DNA from: Desulfitobacterium chlororespirans DSM 11544
GTDB taxonomy: Bacteria > Bacillota > Desulfitobacteriia > Desulfitobacteriales > Desulfitobacteriaceae
Assembly: GCF_900143285.1 (NCBI RefSeq)
Contig: NZ_FRDN01000010.1
Location: 208,766 to 272,765 of the forward strand
Direction: 5' to 3'
Length of the DNA: 64,000 nucleotides
Both the position numbers and the translations under genes were made by a program. Position 1 is the stretch's first letter. Each line of letters begins with the position of its first letter. The notes beneath the pieces are model-generated. The model ran no database searches. It worked only from the letters and a program-made list of their open reading frames with translations, and had not been told where the DNA came from. Below, in pieces: positions 1 through 8,011 of the stretch.

Positions 1-498
1 AGCCAGTGTCTCCTCTGAAGTCTTGGGTCCCATAACCACCTCGACCAGATCCATAATAAACGGCGGGTTAAAATAGTGGGTGATGATTTGGCGTTCCGGA
101 TGTGACACAGGAGCAATTTCAAAGATGTTTGAAGCCGAGGTATTGCTGCAGAGAATGCAATCGGAAGCACATAGTTTGTCAAGTTGTGCAAAGGTTTCCC
201 TTTTGACATCAGCATTCTCAAAAACACTTTCCAGAACAAGGTCAGCTTGAGGGGCACATTTCTCCAAGTCTGTCTCATAGCTGATCAGTGTCCTGGTCTT
301 TTCCGCTTCTTCCTGGGTTGCCAGACCTTCCTTGATAAGGTTTTCCATGTTATTGGCAATCAATTGCTTAGCCCGGTCCAGTTGCTCAGGAAACTTATCG
401 TAAAGAGCCACCTGGAACCCCTTACAAGCATAGAGTTGAGCAATTCCGCTTCCCATAACTCCAGCGCCTACGACTAACAGCTTCCAATTTTCAAACAT
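1..498 (-). CDS. 3-hydroxyacyl-CoA dehydrogenase, N-terminal part (runs off left edge)
   Basis: The first 166 residues are visible; the gene continues past position 1. The protein starts MFENWKLLVVGAGVMGSG, a Rossmann GxGxxG loop at about residues 10-15, followed by the family's SNTSAS segment and the HYFNPP motif that carries the catalytic histidine. It should oxidise a 3-hydroxyacyl-CoA to the 3-oxoacyl-CoA with NAD+. The ATG at 498 follows an AAAGGGTGAT ribosome site. It is the last gene seen in a minus-strand series with a ketopantoate-reductase-like gene and an acyl-CoA ligase, which points to beta-oxidation-type catabolism. The family is clear; the exact substrate is unknown. Confidence 0.9.
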   Translation of the reverse strand, partial: MFENWKLLVVGAGVMGSGIAQLYACKGFQVALYDKFPEQLDRAKQLIANNMENLIKEGLATQEEAEKTRTLISYETDLEKCAPQADLVLESVFENADVKRETFAQLDKLCASDCILCSNTSASNIFEIAPVSHPERQIITHYFNPPFIMDLVEVVMGPKTSEETLA

Positions 499-530
499 AG
501 CGATCACCCTTTCGTTTTGCTGACGATACC

Positions 531-1556
531 TTACTCTTTAGGCAATACAGGCAGCTGAATGAGGTTGACATTGGCAGGATCGATCTTTAACTTTCCTGCG
601 GCCATTTGATGGACGATATCTACGACCTGCTGATTAACCGGTGTTGGCACGCCATATTTTGCGCCCAGTTTACACTGTACTCCGTTATAGGTTGTATCTA
701 TTTCGGGGTATCGCCCGGCTTCAATATCGTAGAGCATTCCTGTCCGAATATTGCGATGGGATTCTACACAGGCCTTTAAACCAGGTATATTCCCTTCCCG
801 CTCTTTTTCGGTTGTGAAAGCCAGTGCAGCATAATCATCCCCTTGGAAAGGTTCCGGTGTCACACCGGCGGCTTTGGCTATAGCCATGGATTCATTGAGA
901 ATATGTGCCGAGCAGCGGATGGCGTGAGGATTATCCAGGACGTCCCCAAAGGTTCCCGCCACAACTGCCGACATACCGCTAAAGCAGCAATTCGAAGTCC
1001 ATTTGCTCCATCGTGTACCGATCAGATTGGTAAGCATTCTGGGGTTACCTGCTTTTGACAAAATTTCAGCGACTTGCCTTAAGCGGTCCGTGATTTGTCC
1101 ATCCTGTTCTCCGATCTCATAGGTCATGTGATCCGGCTCGGAAGTAAGCTTAGAAACCCCGGGTTCAATCCAGGTAGCTCCCCATCCCGTGATCTGGCCA
1201 AGGACTCTCTCTTTGCCAATGACTTCATTTAATGTTTCCTCAGGCATGCCATTTTGTCCTGTGATGACGATTCCATCGGGTTTCAGGTACTTTGCAACAT
1301 AGGGTAAAGCACTCTCATCCTGGGTGCTCTTTGTCAAGTAAAAGATAAGATCATAGGGCTCTGTCATTTCATCCGGAGTCAGAGCCTTCACGGGTTGAAC
1401 CAAATCCATGAGACCGATAATTTTGGCGCCCTTCTCATTGAGGGCCTTCACATGGGCTGCATTAACATCAATAAGATCCATTTCGTATCCATGTTTTGTT
1501 AACAAAGCACCGAGAATTGTACCAAGAGAGCCTGCTCCCATTACTGCCATCTTCAT
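531..1556 (-). CDS. Ketopantoate reductase (ApbA/PanE) family oxidoreductase
   Basis: 341 residues. The ATG at 1556 is chosen because AAAGGAGG lies just upstream; the longer reading would begin inside or before that site. The N-terminus MKMAVMGAGSLGTILGALL is an NAD(P)-binding fold, with TKSTQ at about residue 88 and a QNG motif near residue 110 as in ketopantoate reductases, and a helical C-terminal domain with a conserved NG. Real panE acts in pantothenate synthesis, but here the gene sits among acyl-CoA genes, so it more probably reduces another 2-oxo or branched hydroxy acid. Family assignment is firm; function is inferred from context. Confidence 0.82.
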   Translation of the reverse strand: MKMAVMGAGSLGTILGALLTKHGYEMDLIDVNAAHVKALNEKGAKIIGLMDLVQPVKALTPDEMTEPYDLIFYLTKSTQDESALPYVAKYLKPDGIVITGQNGMPEETLNEVIGKERVLGQITGWGATWIEPGVSKLTSEPDHMTYEIGEQDGQITDRLRQVAEILSKAGNPRMLTNLIGTRWSKWTSNCCFSGMSAVVAGTFGDVLDNPHAIRCSAHILNESMAIAKAAGVTPEPFQGDDYAALAFTTEKEREGNIPGLKACVESHRNIRTGMLYDIEAGRYPEIDTTYNGVQCKLGAKYGVPTPVNQQVVDIVHQMAAGKLKIDPANVNLIQLPVLPKE

Positions 1557-1807
1557 AGGAAATTCCTCCTTTAAATTAAGAAGCTGAATCAATGGGGTTA
1601 CCTGTGGTCAGCTGATTTTTATGGGGGGCACTTCACCTCCTTTTTCCTAATAACCCGCTCACTCCCCTTTCCTGATGTACATACACATAGTATCAATGCA
1701 ATTCTCATGCCATGTGAAAAACTTCCCTTGTTTCCGTATCTTTGAGAAAGCTTGGGACATATGTCTGGTAATCTGAAAAACGGTGTCCCAATTTGGTGTC
1801 AAGTGTC

Positions 1808-3409
1808 CTACTTCTCATCACGATCTTTCCTAAGTTCGAACTTTTGCACCTTGCCGCTGGGAGTCCGGGGGAGCTGATCCACAAATTCGTAGAACTCCGG
1901 CACTTTGTACTTTGCCATGCGTTCAAGCAGCCATTGCCGGATTTCCTCCGCAGCCAACCCCTTCTGCCGGGGTACAATATACGCTTTAACCCGCTGTCCC
2001 AGGCATTGATCAGGCACACCGATCACGGCTACCTCGGCCACCAGGGGATGCTCTTCAAGCACAATTTCAATCTGGCGGGGATAGATGTTCTCACCCCCGC
2101 GTACGATCATGTCCCCTTTGCGGTCTGTAATATATAGATAGCCCTCATCGTCAAAATGACCAATATCACCTGTATGTAAAAACCCATCTCTCAGAACTTC
2201 CGCAGTTTGTTCAGGTTGATTCAAATACCCTGACATCAGGCAATCGCCTTTAATGCATACTTCCCCATCAACATTATTCGGCAGGAGCCTGCCCTCTGAA
2301 TCTATAATTTCGATAACTTCTTCAGGATGAACCATTCCACAGGAGCCTTCTTTGTAACGCCCTAAGGCCGGCTCCGTACTATTGCCCCCACATCCTTCAG
2401 TAAGTCCATAACCCACCAGAAAATCAATAGTGTACTTTTCCTTAAACCCACGACGAGTAGCTAAAGAAAGTGGCGCTCCCCCGGTAAAGGCGTAGCGGAT
2501 TTTCACTTTGGATAAGTCGATATGGGAGGGGTCAATCTTATTTAAAATATAGTCAAACATGGTGGGCACACCCATAATTACTGTGATTCCATAGTGCATA
2601 ACCGTAGGCCAAAAATCGTTGGGTGAAAATTTCCTGCGGATGCAAAGGGCCTGACCGGCGAAACTCAGCGGGTAAGTAAAGACACACAAGGGATTGGTAT
2701 GAAACATAGGCAGCATCAGCAGCATCACATCATTCCCTTTGATATAGCCCATTTGGTTGAAGTTGCGGCATTGCGACAGTTGCGCTCGGTTGGATAATAA
2801 GACACCTTTGGGCTTTCCGGTTGTACCGGATGAGTATAATAATAAAAAGGGATCATCAAGGCTTTGCTTCACCAGACATTCGTCAAAAGGATATTTGTTG
2901 AGAATATCTGTTAAATTTGTTTTGATTTCCAGCGCCTGATGATTGGCCTGGGTTATTACCTCAACCACAGAGGGCTTTGTATCAGTGTTCCTTAGTCCCT
3001 TTGTCAATTCATCCATGAAATCGCTGCCCACAAAGACAACTTTGGGCTTGGCATCATTCAGAACATAAGCAATTTCCGGGCCCTTTAAGCAATAATTTAT
3101 GGTTAAAGCTATCGCTCCCAACTTTTGGGCGCCCCACATGGTGTAGTAAATTTCGGGGGAATTCTGGATCATGACTCCCACAATGTCCCCCTTGCGCACA
3201 CCTGATTCTTTGAGAAAATTGGCGACCTGGTTCGCCCGGTCATTGGTATTTTTATAGGTTAATATCTGATCATAATAATATACATGGGTTGCTTCCGGTA
3301 TTTCATTCGCTCGTACAGTGAGCATTTGGGCTATACTCTCAAATTCCAAACGTCTTCCTTTTAGGTGAGACTGTGCCTCCAGTGACATGGTTGGCATTTT
3401 AGGCCTCAT
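1808..3409 (-). CDS. Acyl-CoA synthetase (AMP-forming ligase, CaiC-like)
   Basis: 533 residues, normal for the class I adenylate-forming family. The P-loop-like motif YSSGTTGKPKGV is near residue 191, the GYGLTEG motif near 332, the hinge TGDIGHFDDEGYLYITDRKGD near 415-435, and the acyl-adenylate lysine in PRTPSGKVQKFELR at the C-terminus. It should activate a carboxylic acid to its CoA thioester using ATP. ATG 3409 follows AAGGAGG. It resembles crotonobetaine/carnitine-type and medium-chain ligases; the substrate cannot be read from sequence. It probably supplies the CoA ester used by the dehydrogenases and the dehydratase in the same regulon. Confidence 0.88.
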   Translation of the reverse strand: MRPKMPTMSLEAQSHLKGRRLEFESIAQMLTVRANEIPEATHVYYYDQILTYKNTNDRANQVANFLKESGVRKGDIVGVMIQNSPEIYYTMWGAQKLGAIALTINYCLKGPEIAYVLNDAKPKVVFVGSDFMDELTKGLRNTDTKPSVVEVITQANHQALEIKTNLTDILNKYPFDECLVKQSLDDPFLLLYSSGTTGKPKGVLLSNRAQLSQCRNFNQMGYIKGNDVMLLMLPMFHTNPLCVFTYPLSFAGQALCIRRKFSPNDFWPTVMHYGITVIMGVPTMFDYILNKIDPSHIDLSKVKIRYAFTGGAPLSLATRRGFKEKYTIDFLVGYGLTEGCGGNSTEPALGRYKEGSCGMVHPEEVIEIIDSEGRLLPNNVDGEVCIKGDCLMSGYLNQPEQTAEVLRDGFLHTGDIGHFDDEGYLYITDRKGDMIVRGGENIYPRQIEIVLEEHPLVAEVAVIGVPDQCLGQRVKAYIVPRQKGLAAEEIRQWLLERMAKYKVPEFYEFVDQLPRTPSGKVQKFELRKDRDEK

Positions 3410-3574
3410 TGAATAGTTGCCTCCTTAGCTTTGGATGTTATCCGCGTGAAATAACGAGGCTTACCCTGAAAGAAGTATAATGTCAAAAATGAGTATATTT
3501 TCACATATTCAGTCGAATTTTATCTCTTCATATCGGAGCATTGGCTATTGGAATTTTATGATCAAATGTGCTTC

Positions 3575-3616
3575 TCTCTGCCATGAATAGAAGCATCCAT
3601 CTGTTCATGGCAGAGA
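3575..3616. repeat. 13-bp inverted repeat upstream of the acyl-CoA ligase
   Basis: TCTCTGCCATGAA at 3575-3587 is perfectly complemented at 3604-3616, with a 16-nt loop. Neither side is followed by a clear T-run, so it is not a standard intrinsic terminator. It lies about 165 bp upstream of the ligase start and next to the structured element at 3718-4012. It could be an RNA hairpin in the leader or a protein site. Confidence 0.55.
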
Positions 3617-3717
3617 ATCTATTCTAACCCTCATCTACTTTTATCTGAATGGAAAACGTGGTCCGGGTCTAGTGGCTTTTTCCTGCATCGCACCGCTCAA
3701 GCGTGAAAAGCAGCCCA

Positions 3718-4012
3718 AGGATTTTGCTTTAAGGCAAAATACGGATTTAAGCGAGCAGGTAAGCAATCTTCGCGAAAAGACTGCAGCGGAGTCGGGTTGG
3801 AAACAGGACGTTTCCAACCAGCTATGAGAACAAAGTGCGAAAGCAGTGCTTTCGAGGAGCCGATTTAGGCACGAAACCCGGGCGAGGGTTTCGCCCAAGC
3901 CGCCTGCCACATAGGATGACTTAGCGGCGCAGGTGGACCCGACAGAGCGGAGGTCTTGAGCGATTAGATTGCTCCGCGCAGCTTACGGAGTGAACGCCGA
4001 AAGCAAAATCCT
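3718..4012. other. Multi-hairpin element closed by a 13-bp long-range stem (candidate structured RNA or ORF-less mobile element)
   Basis: AGGATTTTGCTTT at 3718-3730 pairs perfectly with 4000-4012. Inside are strong local hairpins: 3795-3804 with 3810-3819 (10 bp), 3838-3854 (about 7-8 bp), 3872-3879 with 3886-3893 (8 bp), and weaker ones such as GCCGC/GCGGC around 3899-3928. The 5' arm of the closing stem can instead pair locally (ATTTTGC 3721-3727 with GCAAAAT 3734-3740), so two conformations compete. The minus-strand reading frame at 3641-3910 looks like a by-product: no ribosome site and Ser/Leu/Arg-rich composition. The rest of the 3410-4037 gap holds no gene I can see. It could be a HEARO-like or other repeated RNA element; strand and identity are unknown. 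Confidence 0.55.
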
Positions 4013-4037
4013 GGAGAATCAGCTTTTAAGGGCTGGA

Positions 4038-4826
4038 TCAGCCGCCGATAGTTTGTCCGCCATCCAGAAGGATATAGGTACCGGTCATATAACTGAAGCT
4101 GTCTGAAACCATGGCCAGCACAGGGCCAGCCACCTCTTCGACAGAACCTAGCCTGCGCACAGGAGTTCTCTTTTCCATCTTGGCCTTAATCTCCGGATCA
4201 GCAAAAATATCCTGATTCAACTCAGTAATAACATAGCCGGGACAAACTGCATTGACTGTGATCCCATAACGGGCCCACTCGTTGGCCATAGTCTTCGTCA
4301 GGCTCAAAACGCCCGCCTTAGAAGCACCATAGGGAGCGACACTCTTTCCGCCGATAAGCCCCCCTACTGAAGCGATGTTAACAATCCTTCCCCCTTTTCC
4401 TTGTTTGGCGATCTGAGCCGCCACAGCCTGAGCAAACTGAAACACCCCTTTGAGGTTGGTGTTGATAACATTCATAAAATCTTCTTCGGTCTGATCCAAC
4501 AGAGCGGCTGTCTTTCCGCTGATACCGGCATTATTAATAAGGATATCAATTTTCCCGAAAGCCTCAACGGTTTGGGCCACGACCCGATCAATATCGTTTT
4601 TATTTGAAGAATCTGCAGCAATCCCCAGGCATTTTACCCCGTAAAGAGTCTCAATATCTTTTGCTATTCTTTCACAGTCAGCAGGGGTACGGCTGGTAAT
4701 AGCTAAGTCACATCCATACATAGCAAAAGTAGCTGCGACAGCATAACCGATTCCTTTTGTTCCCCCTGTAACAATAGCTACTTTACCGGTCAAATCAAAG
4801 CTGGGTTTTCCTATTTCTTTAGCCAT
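4038..4826 (-). CDS. Short-chain dehydrogenase/reductase (FabG-like SDR)
   Basis: 262 residues. The NAD(P) motif TGGTKGIG is near residue 20, NNAG near 98, the catalytic Ser in NIASVGG and the YGASK pair near 166-170, ending DGGQTIGG, as in classical SDRs. It should interconvert a hydroxy and an oxo group, plausibly on a CoA thioester here. ATG 4826 follows AAAAGGAGAT. The upstream region contains the relic of a dehydratase gene with promoter and 18-bp operator (5015-5032), so this gene is probably transcribed from that orphaned promoter and controlled with the rest of the regulon. Confidence 0.88.
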   Translation of the reverse strand: MAKEIGKPSFDLTGKVAIVTGGTKGIGYAVAATFAMYGCDLAITSRTPADCERIAKDIETLYGVKCLGIAADSSNKNDIDRVVAQTVEAFGKIDILINNAGISGKTAALLDQTEEDFMNVINTNLKGVFQFAQAVAAQIAKQGKGGRIVNIASVGGLIGGKSVAPYGASKAGVLSLTKTMANEWARYGITVNAVCPGYVITELNQDIFADPEIKAKMEKRTPVRRLGSVEEVAGPVLAMVSDSFSYMTGTYILLDGGQTIGG

Positions 4827-4877
4827 TTTAACATCTCCTTTTAATTTTTTGCACTCAACCCTTAAGTTATGGTTTTG

Positions 4878-4970
4878 TTATTTCTTATCGGCCTGAGTTT
4901 TCTTGAACTTTTCAAGCATCGCTCTGGGGGTTACCGTGGGGCGTTCGTAGCGAGGGCACTTCACCCCTTC
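4878..4970 (-). pseudogene. C-terminal remnant of a second 4-hydroxybutyryl-CoA dehydratase-family gene
   Basis: The minus strand encodes EGVKCPRYERPTVTPRAM followed by LEKFKKTQADKK and a stop, nearly identical to the C-terminus of the intact gene at 12103-13686 (same residues up to KFKKTQ). Directly upstream are a ribosome site (AAAGGAGGG near 5002-5010), the 18-bp operator and promoter bases that match those of the intact gene. Everything between ribosome site and last 30 codons is missing, about 1.5 kb. It is the scar of a large in-locus deletion of a paralogue. Confidence 0.8.
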
Positions 4971-5014
4971 CAATCTAAGTGCCAGCTCCCATACGTGCTT
5001 CCCTCCTTTATTAA

Positions 5015-5097
5015 ATAGAACGCTCGCTCTATATGTAATGAGAAAAAAAGAACTTATTGTTCAAATTCAGACTATCACAAATCGATTTCAGCGTCAA
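5015..5097 (-). promoter_or_regulatory. Promoter plus 18-bp operator of the deleted dehydratase copy
   Basis: On the minus strand a -35 TTGACG (5092-5097) and a weak -10 TAGTCT (5069-5074) are 17 bp apart. Downstream is ATAGAACGCTCGCTCTAT (5015-5032, written on the + strand), an imperfect palindrome matching 14 of 18 positions. The same layout, including the AGAAAAAAAGAACTTA tract between, is found at 13718-13802 before the intact dehydratase gene. The operator lies in the transcribed leader, so a bound regulator would act mainly as a roadblock. Confidence 0.6.
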
Positions 5098-5099
5098 TA

Positions 5100-7172
5100 T
5101 TAATCGAATAACTTTTGAATCGGAATGCTCCCTCCGCTTCCAAAACTTATGGCCTGCCGATAAGCTTCTCTAATAGCATCGCTGATCTTTCCCGGTTTGG
5201 ATGCATCACCGATCAGTACCAGATTGCCGATAGCTCCTTTTAATTCATGATACAGACTGTTCGTTGGCTTCGCTCCTACAGCAAGCACAACAGTATCCGC
5301 CGGAACATAGACCTGTCCCCCGTCTATTTCCAAGTTGACTCCTTCTTCAGCAATGGAGATTGCTTTCGCCCCTTTCATTATTTTAACATGATGCTGTTTA
5401 AGGCGCGCCAAAACTGACCAGCGTGTGCTCGGTCCAATATCCTTGCCGATGGAATTGCTCATTTCCACTAAGGTAATTTTTTTGCATCCATGGGTGAGCA
5501 GATGATATAGCTCATCGGGAGTCTCCGCTCTATAAAGCATAAGATGCCGCAGAGCCGCAGAATCCAGGGTGCCGATCTCCGCCAGCGTCAAGGCTGTCTC
5601 CACACCTACCGCGCCTCCACCCACGATGATGACATTTGAGCCCACTTCCGCCCGGTTTTTTAATACCTCCCAAGCCTGGACTACCCTTGCTTCCTTCTCA
5701 GCGGGAATCTTAGGATCAAGGGGGCCGGCTCCTGTGGCGACAACAACCCGTGTAAAATCCCCTTCTTCAACCTTTTTTATAATATCTTCTTTCCCAGCTG
5801 TTACCTGGTAATTGATGAGGACGCCCTGCTTTGCACAGGCACAGGTCAGATAATTTATTAACTCAGCCAAATCATGCCGCCCAGGGATTGCCGAAGCCAT
5901 AAGGATTTGACCACCCGGTTGACTGCCCTGCTCCCAAATCGTTACACTATGGCCGCGGGCCGAGGCAACCCGGGCATACTCCAAGCCCGCTGCTCCTGCA
6001 CCAATAACCAGTATTTTCTCAGGATGGGCTGTTTTCACCTGGGTTGGCAGGTATGCGCCCTGTGCAAGCTCGGATTCTCTTCCCGCTTCTGCGTTGCCTA
6101 AACATTCAACCGCCGTATGTGTCATTATCCGATCTAAGCAGCTCTGATTGCAGGCCACACAAGGGCGAATCTCGTCAATTCTTCCTTGCTGTGCCTTATT
6201 GGGCAGCTCCGGGTCGGCGATCAGGGGACGGGCCATGGCAATGAAATCCGCACCGCCCTCAAGGAGAATTTTCTCCCCCACTGCAATGTTCATCCGGTTG
6301 CTCATGATGACGGGAATGGATACAGCCTCTTTAATTCCCCGTCCCAAATAGCTGTAGCCGCCCCGGGGCACTTCCATGGTAATCTGAGGAACCTGTGCTT
6401 CGTGCCAGCCTCCTGTAATGCTTAGGGCATCCACGCCGACCTTTTCCAGTTCCCCAGCGATCCTACGAGCTTCAGAATTCGTATTTCCCCCTTCCATAAA
6501 GTCATGGCCGCCAAGCCGGACTGTAAGAGGAAAATTCTTTCCTACGGCCTCCCGAACTGCAGCGATGATTTCCAAAAGAAAGGTCATTCTTGCATAGAGA
6601 TCTCCATTGTAGCCATCTGTTCGTTGGTTGGTAAGCGGAGACAGAAATTGACCAATCAGGTAGCCCGAATTGGTGCAGAGCTCCACACCGTCGAATCCGG
6701 CTTGAAGTGCTCGTTTAGCCCCTGCCGCATAGTAAGCTGTCAAGGCTTTGATCTCTGACAGGGTAAGCTCCCGAGGGGTCTCCCCTGTGTATCCTGAAGC
6801 CACCGCTGATGGCGCTACAGCCTCCATTCCCTTATATTCCCGGGACCGTGCGTAACGGCCTTGATGCAATAACTGAGCAAAAATTTTACTTCCTTCCTCA
6901 TGAACCGCATCGGTTAAACGCTGTAAGCCGGGAAGACAGGTATCATCATACATATTGACCATGTCATAATCGGTTTTACGAATTGGATCGATTTGAACGG
7001 CTCCTAAGCAAATCAGCCCTACTCCACCCCGGGCACGCAACCGGAAGAACTCAACCATTCTGTCGGTGACGAAACCTTTATCGCAGTAACCCAAGGCCAT
7101 AGGAGCCATCACCAGGCGATTTTTCAGTTCTACCCGGCCGATTCTCCCCGGTGAGAATAAATTGAGCGGCAT
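5100..7172 (-). CDS. FadH-like NADH:flavin oxidoreductase (old yellow enzyme + Fe-S + FAD domains)
   Basis: 690 residues, near the 672 of E. coli FadH. Residues 1-330 form the OYE TIM barrel (FMN). A cluster motif follows, CVACNQSCLDR then C after 11 residues (about 337-353), for one [4Fe-4S]. The C-terminal half has two dinucleotide folds, GAGAAGLEYARVA near 393 and GGGAVGVETAL near 515, for FAD and NAD(P)H. Such enzymes reduce 2,4-dienoyl-CoA or other activated C=C bonds. The ATG at 7172 follows AAGGAGGAAC. It probably handles an unsaturated CoA intermediate made by the dehydratase-family enzyme of this regulon. Confidence 0.88.
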   Translation of the reverse strand: MPLNLFSPGRIGRVELKNRLVMAPMALGYCDKGFVTDRMVEFFRLRARGGVGLICLGAVQIDPIRKTDYDMVNMYDDTCLPGLQRLTDAVHEEGSKIFAQLLHQGRYARSREYKGMEAVAPSAVASGYTGETPRELTLSEIKALTAYYAAGAKRALQAGFDGVELCTNSGYLIGQFLSPLTNQRTDGYNGDLYARMTFLLEIIAAVREAVGKNFPLTVRLGGHDFMEGGNTNSEARRIAGELEKVGVDALSITGGWHEAQVPQITMEVPRGGYSYLGRGIKEAVSIPVIMSNRMNIAVGEKILLEGGADFIAMARPLIADPELPNKAQQGRIDEIRPCVACNQSCLDRIMTHTAVECLGNAEAGRESELAQGAYLPTQVKTAHPEKILVIGAGAAGLEYARVASARGHSVTIWEQGSQPGGQILMASAIPGRHDLAELINYLTCACAKQGVLINYQVTAGKEDIIKKVEEGDFTRVVVATGAGPLDPKIPAEKEARVVQAWEVLKNRAEVGSNVIIVGGGAVGVETALTLAEIGTLDSAALRHLMLYRAETPDELYHLLTHGCKKITLVEMSNSIGKDIGPSTRWSVLARLKQHHVKIMKGAKAISIAEEGVNLEIDGGQVYVPADTVVLAVGAKPTNSLYHELKGAIGNLVLIGDASKPGKISDAIREAYRQAISFGSGGSIPIQKLFD

Positions 7173-7224
7173 GCCTGTTCCTCCTTCCTTAAGCCACCTT
7201 TTGGGGAGAGGAGATAGAAGAAAA

Positions 7225-7872
7225 TCAGGGTTTTTCCACTAGATCTGAGAGGCCTACTCCTTTGAGAACAAAATCCAGGATACCACGATTGATTTCCTCC
7301 TTGGATTTTTCACTTACAGTCCATCCTTTAAGTGCCTCAAAAGCTACCGTATACGCGAGTATACTGGCCAAAACCTCCAGATCGGCATGAAGAGGCCGTT
7401 CTTTATCGACTTCGATTAAGAGTTCGTGGTATTTGCGAATTGTGGATTCCTTCTCCATTTTTAAAACTTCTTTTAGATAGTCTTTTTGGAGATACTTGGT
7501 CTCAGTGGAAATAAATTGGATAAGTTTACGGTTTTCGTAAACAAAGAACAGATTGGCCTTGATAAAAGTAATAAGTTTTTCCGTTGGGGAAACACACTTA
7601 TCAATATTCTGATTGCGGATGAACTCATCGGAAATCTTGTGAAAGTGCTTATGGACAAGATATAATACGTCATCTTTGGAAGAGATATAATGATAGAGCT
7701 GCCCCATCGACATATTGCAGGCCTCGGCAATCTCACGGATCGACGTCGGGTGAAATCCCTGAGTAAAGAAGAGCTTGCAGGCACTTTCGACAATTTGCAT
7801 ATGCTTGCTCTCGATTAATCCTTCATCTTTTGCCGAAGAAATTGCATGAGTTTTCACAAGGGGACTGAACAC
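7225..7872 (-). CDS. TetR-family regulator, probable controller of the acyl-CoA regulon
   Basis: 215 residues, with an N-terminal HTH at about residues 25-70 (SIREIAEACNMSMGQLYHYI) and a variable ligand-binding domain like FadR/AcrR regulators that sense acyl-CoAs. The GTG at 7872 is 18 nt from GGAGGG, rather far, so translation could begin elsewhere, for example at the ATG 24 codons later. It is the only regulator gene among the surrounding catabolic genes and is the best candidate to bind the repeated 18-bp motif at 5015, 13718 and 15513. I see no copy of that motif in its own 140-bp leader. Confidence 0.8.
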   Translation of the reverse strand: MFSPLVKTHAISSAKDEGLIESKHMQIVESACKLFFTQGFHPTSIREIAEACNMSMGQLYHYISSKDDVLYLVHKHFHKISDEFIRNQNIDKCVSPTEKLITFIKANLFFVYENRKLIQFISTETKYLQKDYLKEVLKMEKESTIRKYHELLIEVDKERPLHADLEVLASILAYTVAFEALKGWTVSEKSKEEINRGILDFVLKGVGLSDLVEKP

Positions 7873-8011
7873 TTTATTATCCGTAACTATTCCCTCCTTT
7901 TTAAGGATTACAGTGGATACTTCAGTACGAGTGTGCCAATAAGGCTTCTTTAACGTTCAAAATACAAGATATCCTGACCTTTGTCAAGTATTGCAAAGAT
8001 TTCCATAGGTA

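Noticed and set aside
1620..1645. GGGGCACTTCACC stretch resembling the dehydratase C-terminus (VKCP)
   Set aside because: Match of only about 15 bases, next to a ribosome-like AAGGAGG, with a stop after two more codons; chance is as likely as a third relic.
1705..2019. 104-codon frame at the 3' end of the acyl-CoA ligase
   Set aside because: Lies in another frame of the ligase on the same strand; the ligase frame is clearly real.
3641..3910. 89-codon frame over the multi-hairpin element
   Set aside because: No ribosome site, and its sequence follows the hairpin structure instead of protein-like conservation.
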